From contig DASZMX010000097.1 in the NCBI GenBank assembly GCA_035551475.1, positions 1 to 5,215 of the forward strand: a stretch of DNA of 5,215 bases, read 5' to 3'. Position 1 is the stretch's first letter; each line of letters starts with the position of its first letter. This stretch comes from DASZMX01 sp035551475. Lineage in GTDB: Bacteria > Verrucomicrobiota > Verrucomicrobiia > Limisphaerales > Palsa-1400. Below the pieces are notes generated by a model. It did no database searches, was not told the origin of the DNA, and saw nothing but the letters and a program-made list of their open reading frames with translations. The translations under genes were made by a program, and so were the position numbers. Below are positions 1 to 5,162 of the stretch, one piece after another.

Positions 1-575
1 GTATTGACTCGAATCCGCGCGGGGGCGACCTCCTGCGCCATGCTGCGCATCAATTGCATGATGCCGCCCTTGGACGCCGCGTAATTCACATGCCCGGCCC
101 ACGGGATCAATTCATGCACGGAGCTGATGCAGATGATTTTCCCCGCCGCGCGCGAAATGCCGCGCCGCACCCCGCGCGCCTTGAACCTCCGCACCGCTTC
201 GCGCGCGCATAAAAACTGCCCGGTCAAATTAATGCCGATCACCGTGTTCCATTGCTGCAGCGTCATCTCGTCAAGCGGGGCGTCCTGTTGCACGCCGGCG
301 TTATTGATCAGAATGTCCACCCCGCCCAATTCCGCCTCCGCCGCGCGGAACATCGCCGCCACCTCCGCCTCGTTGCTCACGTCTGCCTGCTGCACCGCCG
401 CCTTGACGCCGTGGCGCCGAACCTTCGCTGCGATGAGTTCCGCTTCTTTGCGCTGATGCGCATAATTGACCAGCACATCCGCTCCCGCCTCGGCCAGCGC
501 CAAGGCCACGCCTGCGCCAATCCCGGAACTGGCGCCCGTCACCACGGCCTTTTGGCCGGCCAATATTTTCCCCAT
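1..575 (-). CDS. Short-chain dehydrogenase/reductase, glucose 1-dehydrogenase type (partial, C-terminus beyond the left edge)
   Basis: This is a cytosolic NAD(P)-dependent oxidoreductase of the classical SDR family. About 191 residues are present, and the reading frame is still open at the window edge. The start ATG is at 575-573. The cofactor-binding motif TGASSGIG is at residues 13-20, the structural NNAG at 91-94, and the catalytic tetrad is complete: N116, S152, Y165 and K169 (YAASK). The segment SSVHELIPW (151-159) followed by YAASKGG is typical of the Bacillus glucose 1-dehydrogenase subgroup, which oxidises beta-D-glucose to glucono-lactone. Many SDRs carrying that name have untested substrates, so the reaction is inferred only. 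Full-length relatives have about 250-270 residues, so roughly 70 are missing through the window cut and not through mutation. No Shine-Dalgarno sequence precedes the start. The gene is divergent from the exported-protein gene at 679. Confidence 0.92.
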   Translation of the reverse strand, partial: MGKILAGQKAVVTGASSGIGAGVALALAEAGADVLVNYAHQRKEAELIAAKVRRHGVKAAVQQADVSNEAEVAAMFRAAEAELGGVDILINNAGVQQDAPLDEMTLQQWNTVIGINLTGQFLCAREAVRRFKARGVRRGISRAAGKIICISSVHELIPWAGHVNYAASKGGIMQLMRSMAQEVAPARIRVN

Positions 576-580
576 CGTGC

Positions 581-608
581 AACCTAGCACGCTTGCCCGG
601 CGCGTCAA
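581..608 (-). promoter_or_regulatory. Candidate sigma70-like promoter of the short-chain dehydrogenase gene
   Basis: Read on the minus strand, TTGACG (608-603, five of six matches to the -35 consensus) is followed after 16 bp by TAGGTT (586-581, three of six to the -10). Transcription would begin at about 575-574, which coincides with the ATG. The absence of a ribosome-binding site between promoter and start is consistent with a leaderless message. This is pattern matching only. Confidence 0.35.
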
Positions 609-628
609 AACGGCGTATCTTGACACTG

Positions 629-659
629 TTGAAGGAATCAGGGCCGGCCTTCGTCTAAT
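629..659 (+). promoter_or_regulatory. Weak candidate promoter of the exported Gly/His-rich protein gene
   Basis: TTGAAG (629-634, four of six) and TCTAAT (654-659, five of six) are separated by 19 bp, at the long end of the usual range. Transcription would start near 666, leaving a leader of about 13 bases that includes the GAGGA ribosome-binding site. The better -35 sequence, TTGACA at 620-625, lies 28 bp from this -10 and cannot pair with it in the standard way. Confidence 0.25.
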
Positions 660-665
660 GCATAA

Positions 666-670
666 GAGGA
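666..670 (+). promoter_or_regulatory. Ribosome-binding site fixing the start at 679
   Basis: GAGGA lies 8 bases before the ATG at 679. This chooses that start over the in-frame ATGs at 466 and 658. Both of those would add residues ahead of the signal peptide, and the one at 466 would also run across the divergent dehydrogenase start. Confidence 0.7.
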
Positions 671-678
671 CTAATTTT

Positions 679-1359
679 ATGAGCACGAAACAATTACTCG
701 GTAGCGCGCTTTTGGCGGGGTTGCTGGTCTCCGCCGGATCATCCGTCAATGGCCAAACCGCCATCGCCGCCGCTCCTGTCAATGCCGCCCCTCAACCAGC
801 GGTGGGTCTGCCATTCGGCGCCAGCGAAGTGGTGAAAATGCATCAAGGTGGAATTGGCAAGGACGTCATTATCGGCTATGTGGAAAACACCGTCGCTCCC
901 TTCCACCTCACCGCGGATCAAATTATATATATGCAAGGCATCGGCGTCCCGCAGGATGTCATCACCTCAATGATTCATCGCGATGGCCAATTGCAGCGCG
1001 AAGCAATGGCGCCATCAGCGCCCCAACCGGCCTATGCCCAGAATTATCAAACGCCGCAGGCGGCGCCCTCACAAACTCAAGTGGTCATGCCCGCCACCCA
1101 GGCCCCCGCCGTCACCTACGTGGCCCAGCAGCCTTACGTCAGCTACCCTGATTACGGTTACGATTACAGCTATCCCTACTATGGCGGCGGGCCGGTGGTG
1201 ATTGGGGCGCCGTTATGGGGTTGGGGCGGGCCGTTCTGGCATGGCGGATTCCGGGGCGGTTTTGGCGGCTTCCACGGGGGCTTCGGCGGTGGATTTCACG
1301 GAGGCTTCCACGGCGGCGGCGGTTTTCATGGCGGCGGGGGCCACGGCGGCCACCGTTAA
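679..1359 (+). CDS. Exported protein with duplicated helical motif and Gly/His/Phe-rich tail, function unknown
   Basis: The 226-residue product starts with a Sec-type signal peptide: lysine at residue 4, a hydrophobic stretch at about 6-19 (LLGSALLAGLLVS), and probable cleavage in the small-residue segment around 25-32. Residues 49-102 form a helical domain containing two aligned 20-residue repeats (51-70 and 82-101). A Pro/Gln/Ala-rich linker (about 106-150) and a tyrosine-rich patch (153-168) follow. The tail from about 181 consists of GGF, GGFH and GGGFH units and ends in GGHGGHR. I recognise no enzyme signature and no characterised family. The layout resembles hypothetical proteins of Verrucomicrobiota. 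A role at the cell envelope, in adhesion or in metal or surface binding through the His-rich tail is possible but only inferred. The stop codon overlaps that of the convergent carB gene by 4 bp. Confidence 0.85.
   Translation: MSTKQLLGSALLAGLLVSAGSSVNGQTAIAAAPVNAAPQPAVGLPFGASEVVKMHQGGIGKDVIIGYVENTVAPFHLTADQIIYMQGIGVPQDVITSMIHRDGQLQREAMAPSAPQPAYAQNYQTPQAAPSQTQVVMPATQAPAVTYVAQQPYVSYPDYGYDYSYPYYGGGPVVIGAPLWGWGGPFWHGGFRGGFGGFHGGFGGGFHGGFHGGGGFHGGGGHGGHR
1219..1356 (+). repeat. Low-complexity GGF/GGFH codon repeats encoding the protein tail
   Basis: This stretch encodes about 46 residues dominated by Gly, with Phe, His and a few Trp and Arg. It is built from short imperfect units such as GGFHGG. 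The DNA consists of degenerate GGC/GGT/GGG runs with TTC/TTT and CAC/CAT, so the repetition is stronger in protein than in DNA. Such tracts often vary in length between strains through slippage. The unit number here should be treated as possibly assembly-sensitive. Confidence 0.8.
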
Positions 1360-2861
1360 TTGGCGGCGTGCGCCAGCAGCTCCTCGAAGTCCACAATCTC
1401 GCGGAGCTGCGTCAGAAACCAGCGGTCAATTTTCGTGAGCTGGAAAATTTCCTCCATCGAAAATCCCGCGCGGAAAGCGTGCCGCACAAAAAAGATCCGC
1501 TCCGCATTGGGCGAGCTTAATTTCTGGCTGATCACTTCGCGCGGCAAAATATCCCGGTCGCCATAAACCTCCGTCCCGATGCGCCACGGCTTGCCGTCCC
1601 CGCCTAATCCGTGCCGCCCAATTTCCAGCGAGCGCAGCGCCTTTTGCAGCGATTCCTTGAACGTGCGCCCAATCGCCATGGCTTCGCCCACCGATTTCAT
1701 TTGCGTGTTCAGCGTCGGATCCGCCTGCGGAAATTTCTCAAAGGCAAACCGCGGAATTTTTGTCACCACGTAATCAATCGTCGGCTCAAAGCTCGCCGGC
1801 GTTTCGCGCGTGATGTCGTTGCGAATCTCATCCAGCAAATAACCCACGGCCAATTTCGCCGCGATCTTCGCAATCGGAAAACCCGTCGCCTTCGACGCCA
1901 GGGCTGAGGACCGCGACACGCGCGGATTCATTTCAATGATCACCATGCGCCCGTTGTCCGGGTTCACGGCAAATTGAATGTTTGAGCCCCCGGTTTCCAC
2001 CCCCACCGCCCGGATCACGGCGAAACTCGCGTCGCGCATGATCTGGTATTCCTTGTCCGTCAACGTCTGGATCGGCGCCACGGTGATGGAGTCGCCCGTA
2101 TGGACGCCCATCGGATCAAAATTCTCGATCGAACAAATGATGACGCAGTTGTCCGCCTTGTCGCGCATCACTTCCATCTCGAATTCCTTCCAGCCCAGCA
2201 GCGACTCTTCGATCAACACTTCGCTCACGGGGGAAAGTTCGATGCCGCGTTTCGCCATCGGCTCAAATTCCTCGCGATTATAGGCAATGCCGCCGCCCGT
2301 GCCGCCCAGGGTGTAAGCGGGGCGGATAATCAGCGGGAATTTCCCGATTTTTTCCGCGACAGAGCGCGCCTCCTCGAGGTTGTGCGCCGTGCCGCTGATC
2401 GGCACGTCCAGCCCGATGGTGAGCATCAAATCCTTGAAAATCTGCCGGTTTTCACCGCGCTCGATCGCATCCGCCTTGGCTCCGATCATTTCCACGCCAT
2501 ATTTTTCCAGCGTGCCGCGTTTGTGCAGCGCCATGGCGATATTGAGCGCCGTTTGCCCGCCCAACGTGGGCAGCAACGCCAGCTTGCCGGTCACGCCCAG
2601 CCGCTTGAGCTCCTCCACTTCGCGCGCAATAATTTTCTCCACGCACTCGGGCGTGATCGGCTCGATGTACGTCCGATCCGCAAATTCCGGGTCGGTCATG
2701 ATCGTGGCCGGATTGGAATTCACCAAAATGATGCGATACCCCTCCTCGCGCAGCGCCTTGCACGCTTGCGTGCCGGAATAATCAAACTCGCACGCCTGCC
2801 CGATGATAATCGGACCGGCGCCCACAATTAGAACCGAATGTATGTCAGTGCGCTTGGGCAT
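1356..2861 (-). CDS. carB: Carbamoyl-phosphate synthase large subunit, N-terminal half only (split CarB)
   Basis: CarB makes carbamoyl phosphate from bicarbonate, ATP and ammonia delivered by CarA, for pyrimidine and arginine synthesis. These 501 residues match the first half of the usual protein of about 1070. They begin MPKRTDIHSVLIVGAGP, very close to E. coli CarB. The carboxyphosphate ATP-grasp domain is intact, with counterparts of E. coli R129, R169, H243, Q285, E299, N301 and R303 at R139, R180, H254, Q296, E310, N312 and R314. The protein stops after the IDRWFL segment (478-483), partway through the oligomerisation domain. The second ATP-grasp (carbamate kinase-like) domain and the C-terminal allosteric domain are absent. 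DNA beyond the stop encodes an unrelated plus-strand gene. CarB is naturally split in some organisms, such as Methanocaldococcus jannaschii and Aquifex, so a separate carB2 is expected elsewhere. The start at 2861 follows homology. No clear Shine-Dalgarno sequence is present. Confidence 0.93.
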   Translation of the reverse strand: MPKRTDIHSVLIVGAGPIIIGQACEFDYSGTQACKALREEGYRIILVNSNPATIMTDPEFADRTYIEPITPECVEKIIAREVEELKRLGVTGKLALLPTLGGQTALNIAMALHKRGTLEKYGVEMIGAKADAIERGENRQIFKDLMLTIGLDVPISGTAHNLEEARSVAEKIGKFPLIIRPAYTLGGTGGGIAYNREEFEPMAKRGIELSPVSEVLIEESLLGWKEFEMEVMRDKADNCVIICSIENFDPMGVHTGDSITVAPIQTLTDKEYQIMRDASFAVIRAVGVETGGSNIQFAVNPDNGRMVIIEMNPRVSRSSALASKATGFPIAKIAAKLAVGYLLDEIRNDITRETPASFEPTIDYVVTKIPRFAFEKFPQADPTLNTQMKSVGEAMAIGRTFKESLQKALRSLEIGRHGLGGDGKPWRIGTEVYGDRDILPREVISQKLSSPNAERIFFVRHAFRAGFSMEEIFQLTKIDRWFLTQLREIVDFEELLAHAAN

Positions 2862-2873
2862 CTCAGGACGCGA

Positions 2874-2902
2874 ACCATACGTGGCCGCGCCCGGATTGTC
2901 AG
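2874..2902 (-). promoter_or_regulatory. Candidate sigma70-like promoter of the carB half-gene
   Basis: On the minus strand, CTGACA (2902-2897, five of six) is followed after exactly 17 bp by TATGGT (2879-2874, four of six, with the key A2 and T6 kept). The predicted transcript start near 2867 leaves only about six bases before the ATG at 2861. This fits the absence of a ribosome-binding site there, and supports the start at 2861 over the upstream in-frame ATG at 3002. Confidence 0.4.
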
Positions 2903-2954
2903 TCGTTTTCTGCGCCGTTTCCGGCCCGGCGGCCGCCGCAAGGGTTTCCCCTAA

Positions 2955-2983
2955 TTGACAAGCCCAACGCCCCGAATGATATA
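2955..2983 (+). promoter_or_regulatory. Candidate promoter of the small exported-protein gene
   Basis: A perfect TTGACA (2955-2960) is followed after 17 bp by GATATA (2978-2983), which matches the -10 at only three positions. If used, transcription would start at about 2989-2990, on the start codon itself. An SD-like AGGTGA at 2983-2988 sits only one base before the ATG, much too close for normal pairing. Confidence 0.35.
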
Positions 2984-2989
2984 GGTGAT

Positions 2990-3373
2990 ATGAAAACGAC
3001 AAATTATTTGAGGGGACTGCAAGTTGGGATCATCGCGCTGGGTTTGACGTTTGGGCTCAACGCCCGCGCCGACACCGCCCGCGATGAAGTGCGCCACGCC
3101 TACACGTTGCTGAAGGCGGCGCATGATGATTATCACGGCCACAAGGACATGGCCGTCGCGGAGTTGAAGCAGGCGGGCGCCCGGCTCGGCTTGGATTTGG
3201 AAGGCGGCCATTGGGAGCATGAAGGCCAATTGAAATCGGACGAACAATTAGTCCACGCCCGGACGCTCCTGAAGGAAGCGCGCAACAAACTCGAAGGCCA
3301 CGACCGCGAACTGGCGGCCTCGCAAGTCGAGGCGGCCATCAAGCAAATCGACCTCTCCCTGAAAATGCAGTAA
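2990..3373 (+). CDS. Small exported helical protein of two repeats, function unknown
   Basis: The 127-residue product has an N-terminal signal peptide: basic MKTTNYLR, a hydrophobic core at about 10-24, and a probable cleavage after ARA at residue 27. The mature part of about 100 residues is predicted to be almost wholly helical and charged. It consists of two similar halves, residues 34-70 and 87-124, which share HAxTLLKxA and a GH pair 14 residues after the first His. Eight or so histidines are spread through it, clustered as HDDYHGH (45-51) and HWEHE (74-78), so metal or haem binding is conceivable. No known cofactor motif such as CxxCH is present and there are no cysteines. I cannot name a family. 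The gene ends 3 bp from the end of the convergent glutamate dehydrogenase gene. Confidence 0.85.
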   Translation: MKTTNYLRGLQVGIIALGLTFGLNARADTARDEVRHAYTLLKAAHDDYHGHKDMAVAELKQAGARLGLDLEGGHWEHEGQLKSDEQLVHARTLLKEARNKLEGHDRELAASQVEAAIKQIDLSLKMQ

Positions 3374-3376
3374 GGC

Positions 3377-4633
3377 TTACGGAAAAAGCCCGCGGATCTG
3401 CTTGGCGTCGGCGACGCGTTTGACGCCGACGCTAAGCGCCGCCATGCGCATCGAGATTTTTTGTTTGCGGCTCAGGTTGAGCACTTGCACAAACGCCCCT
3501 TCCAGAATTCGGAAAAGTTTGTCCATCACTTCGCTCTCCGTCCAAAAGAAGCTCTGCAAGTCCTGCACCCACTCAAAATACGAAACCACCACGCCGCCCG
3601 CGTTGCATAGGACATCGGGGATGACAAAAATCTCGGGTCTTTGATCCAGGATCACGTCCGCTTCGGGCGTGGTCGGCCCGTTGGCGGCTTCCGCCAGGAT
3701 GCGGCATTGGATCTTGCCCGCATTGGCCCCGGTGATCTGCCGCTCCATGGCTGCCGGCGCGAGAATTTCGCAGGGCAAGAGCAGAAGCTCCGCATTGCTC
3801 AACGCCTCCGCCCCAGGAAATCCCGCCAGGGTCTTGTGCGCCGCCACATATTTATCCAGCGCCCACAGGTCGATGCCCTTGGCATTATGCAAGGCCCCGG
3901 ACACATCGCTTACCCCGATGATTTTCACGCCATATTTCGCCAGGGAAAATGCCGCCACCGATCCCACATTGCCAAACCCCTGCACCACGGCTGCGCATTG
4001 GCGGGGATCAAGATTCAAAGTGTCAAGCGCACGGTTAATCAGGTAGCCCACGCCCCGCCCGGTCGATTCGCGCCGCCCCAACGACCCGCCGATGCTCACC
4101 GGTTTGCCCGTGACGATGCTTGGCACGGCGTAGCCGGCATGCGTCGAATAGGTGTCCATCATCCACGCCATGGTCTGTTCGTTGGTGCCCATGTCGGGCG
4201 CCATGACATCCACTTTCTCCCCGATGAACGGAATCATTTCCTGCGTGTAACGCCGCGTCAATCGCTCCAGTTCGGGCGTGGACATCTGGCGCGGATCGCA
4301 GGCCACCCCGCCTTTGGCGCCTCCGTAAGGCAGGCCGGTTAACGCGCATTTCCAACTCATCCACATCGCCAGCGCCGCCACCTCGCCCAGCGTCACCTCG
4401 GGATGAAACCGCAACCCGCCTTTGGTCGGCCCCAGCGTCAAGTGATGCTGCACGCGGTAGCCCGGAAATACCTGCGTCACGCCGTTGTCCAACCGAATCG
4501 GCAACGCCACCGTCATGGCGCGTTTGGGAAATTTCAGGCGCGCGCGGTCGTTCTCGGGGATCTCGAGGATGTCCGCCACCAGGTCGAACTGGCGCGCGGC
4601 CATGCGGAACGTGGGGTGATCATAAATTTCCAT
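3377..4633 (-). CDS. gdhA: Glutamate dehydrogenase (Glu/Leu/Phe/Val dehydrogenase family)
   Basis: This enzyme interconverts glutamate with 2-oxoglutarate plus ammonia using NAD(H) or NADP(H), in the cytosol. The 418 residues match the usual length of the hexameric 45-50 kDa class. The substrate pocket is complete: K71 in GPTKGGLRFHP, K95, catalytic K107 in PYGGAKGG and D147 in APDMGTN. Their spacing is identical to K89, K113, K125 and D165 of the Clostridium symbiosum enzyme. The Rossmann motif GFGNVG is at 219-224, AANGPTTPEA at about 316-325, and CNAGGVVVSYFEW at 343-355. D243 after the second strand does not by itself settle cofactor choice. The related leucine and phenylalanine dehydrogenases are shorter and less similar in these motifs. 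The start at 4633 has a good ribosome-binding site. The gene follows the zinc-ribbon gene by 31 bp and is probably in one transcript with it. Confidence 0.95.
   Translation of the reverse strand: MEIYDHPTFRMAARQFDLVADILEIPENDRARLKFPKRAMTVALPIRLDNGVTQVFPGYRVQHHLTLGPTKGGLRFHPEVTLGEVAALAMWMSWKCALTGLPYGGAKGGVACDPRQMSTPELERLTRRYTQEMIPFIGEKVDVMAPDMGTNEQTMAWMMDTYSTHAGYAVPSIVTGKPVSIGGSLGRRESTGRGVGYLINRALDTLNLDPRQCAAVVQGFGNVGSVAAFSLAKYGVKIIGVSDVSGALHNAKGIDLWALDKYVAAHKTLAGFPGAEALSNAELLLLPCEILAPAAMERQITGANAGKIQCRILAEAANGPTTPEADVILDQRPEIFVIPDVLCNAGGVVVSYFEWVQDLQSFFWTESEVMDKLFRILEGAFVQVLNLSRKQKISMRMAALSVGVKRVADAKQIRGLFP
3400..3437 (+). terminator. Strong inverted repeat, possible terminator for the plus-strand gene, inside the glutamate dehydrogenase 3' end
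   Basis: GCTTGGCGTCGGCG (3400-3413) and CGCCGACGCTAAGC (3424-3437) form a 14-bp stem in plus-strand RNA, with a single G-U pair and a 10-base loop. It lies 27 bases after the stop at 3373. No U-run follows directly; the first T-rich stretch is about 20 bases later. It may stop or stabilise the plus transcript, or simply reflect codon choice in the conserved glutamate dehydrogenase C-terminus (LSVGVKRVADAK), which the same bases encode on the other strand. Confidence 0.4.
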
Positions 4634-4642
4634 GCGAGGATT

Positions 4643-4647
4643 ACCTC
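4643..4647 (-). promoter_or_regulatory. Ribosome-binding site of glutamate dehydrogenase
   Basis: GAGGT on the minus strand lies 9 bases before the ATG at 4633, inside the 31-bp gap after the zinc-ribbon gene. It is one of only two convincing Shine-Dalgarno sequences in the window. It belongs to the one gene here that is clearly in an internal operon position. Confidence 0.7.
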
Positions 4648-4664
4648 AGGCGCGCGCGTCGGTG

Positions 4665-5162
4665 TCAATAATCATACAAGCCGCTGTCATGCGCATAGCT
4701 TCCCGCACCGCCCCCGCCCGGGCCATCGCCCATGAATTCGCCGAGCACATCGCCCATGTCCGCCTCGATTTTATCGGGATCCTCTCCCGCCTCCAACCGT
4801 TTGATCGCCGCTTCCAATTCCTTCGGCGTGCCGCAGGCCGGCAAAAGGCTCTGCATCTTGCGCATGAGCTGCGCCATGTGTTTTGGATTGTTCTCGTCCA
4901 GGTGCGCCATGTCCCGCTCCATCTCCGCCATCGCTCGCGCCATCCGTGGATCATCGAGATTCGGCAGGTCGCCCTCCTCTCCCGCGTCCGCCGCGGCGCC
5001 CGGCTCCTTCGCTCCGCGCGGCATGGCAAACGCGCTCATTTGCTTGGATAAATTTTTCGCGCCGCATTTTGGGCATGTGGGCGAGCGCTCAGGATTTAAC
5101 GTCCGGGACAGGAAACTGAAAATCCGGCGGCAGCGCGGGCAGGCAAATTCGTAAATAGGCAT
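4665..5162 (-). CDS. FmdB-type zinc-ribbon protein with long helical C-terminal extension
   Basis: The 165-residue product opens with MPIYEFACPRC, the signature of FmdB-family putative regulatory zinc ribbons. Four cysteines in two knuckles, C8/C11 and C30/C33, should bind one Zn2+. A flexible Ala/Gly/Glu-rich linker (about 50-66) leads into a helical, Met- and charge-rich segment (about 70-140). That segment includes KRLEAGEDPDKIEADMGD, a pattern I recall from other long FmdB proteins. A Gly-rich tail ends in SGLYDY. There is no DNA-binding domain or signal peptide, so the product is cytosolic. The family was named from the formamidase locus of Methylophilus and its molecular role is not settled. 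The gene precedes glutamate dehydrogenase by 31 bp on the same strand. No Shine-Dalgarno sequence precedes the ATG at 5162, but the start is well fixed by the conserved N-terminus. Confidence 0.88.
   Translation of the reverse strand: MPIYEFACPRCRRIFSFLSRTLNPERSPTCPKCGAKNLSKQMSAFAMPRGAKEPGAAADAGEEGDLPNLDDPRMARAMAEMERDMAHLDENNPKHMAQLMRKMQSLLPACGTPKELEAAIKRLEAGEDPDKIEADMGDVLGEFMGDGPGGGGAGSYAHDSGLYDY

Larger units (their letters stand above)
576..678. other. Divergent intergenic region between the dehydrogenase and the exported-protein gene
   Basis: These 103 bp separate two outward-facing starts and should hold both promoters. Besides the minus-strand promoter candidate, the region has a TTGACA at 620-625 on the plus strand with no acceptable -10 at 16-18 bp, and a TCTAAT (five of six to the -10) at 654-659. 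A GGCCGGCC palindrome lies at 642-649. A second copy lies inside the 12-bp palindrome at 552-563, within the first codons of the dehydrogenase. Nothing identifies a regulator. Confidence 0.6.
2862..2989. other. Divergent intergenic region between carB and the small exported-protein gene
   Basis: This 128-bp region holds promoter candidates for both flanking genes, facing outward and about 50 bp apart. The carB reading frame stays open through it to 3002. The encoded residues there (Ala/Thr/Pro-rich) have no counterpart in CarB, so they are not counted as coding. I found no attenuator, no PyrR-type leader, and no ARG-box that I could defend. Confidence 0.6.

Noticed and set aside
552..563. Perfect 12-bp palindrome TTGGCCGGCCAA near the start of the dehydrogenase, with a second GGCCGGCC at 642-649
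   Set aside because: A 12-bp palindrome is expected about once per 4 kb by chance, and more often in GC-rich DNA. It lies in coding sequence and I see no third copy to support an operator.
1..575. Dehydrogenase considered as a truncated pseudogene
   Set aside because: The frame is intact to the window edge with all catalytic residues present, so the missing C-terminus is due to the window boundary.
466..678. Upstream in-frame extension of the exported-protein gene (ATGs at 466 and 658)
   Set aside because: The extension would put 7 or 71 residues before a clear signal peptide, and from 466 it would run through the divergent dehydrogenase start. GAGGA is correctly spaced only for the ATG at 679.
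2100..2831. 243-codon open frame on the plus strand opposite carB
   Set aside because: It lies wholly antisense to strongly conserved CarB sequence. Its translation is rich in Arg, His and Asp, as expected from a mirrored GC-rich gene, and has no recognisable domain.
1356..2861. carB considered as a frameshifted full-length gene
   Set aside because: In no frame downstream of the stop does the minus strand show second-half CarB motifs such as GGGPNRIGQGIEFDY; that DNA instead encodes the exported protein on the plus strand.
2862..3002. 47-residue N-terminal extension of CarB from an ATG at 3002
   Set aside because: CarB proteins begin at MPKRTD. The extra residues show no homology, and the extension overlaps the start of the divergent exported-protein gene.
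3641..4342. 233-codon open frame on the plus strand opposite glutamate dehydrogenase
   Set aside because: It is antisense to the conserved core of glutamate dehydrogenase, has no ribosome-binding site, and has a composition typical of a shadow frame.
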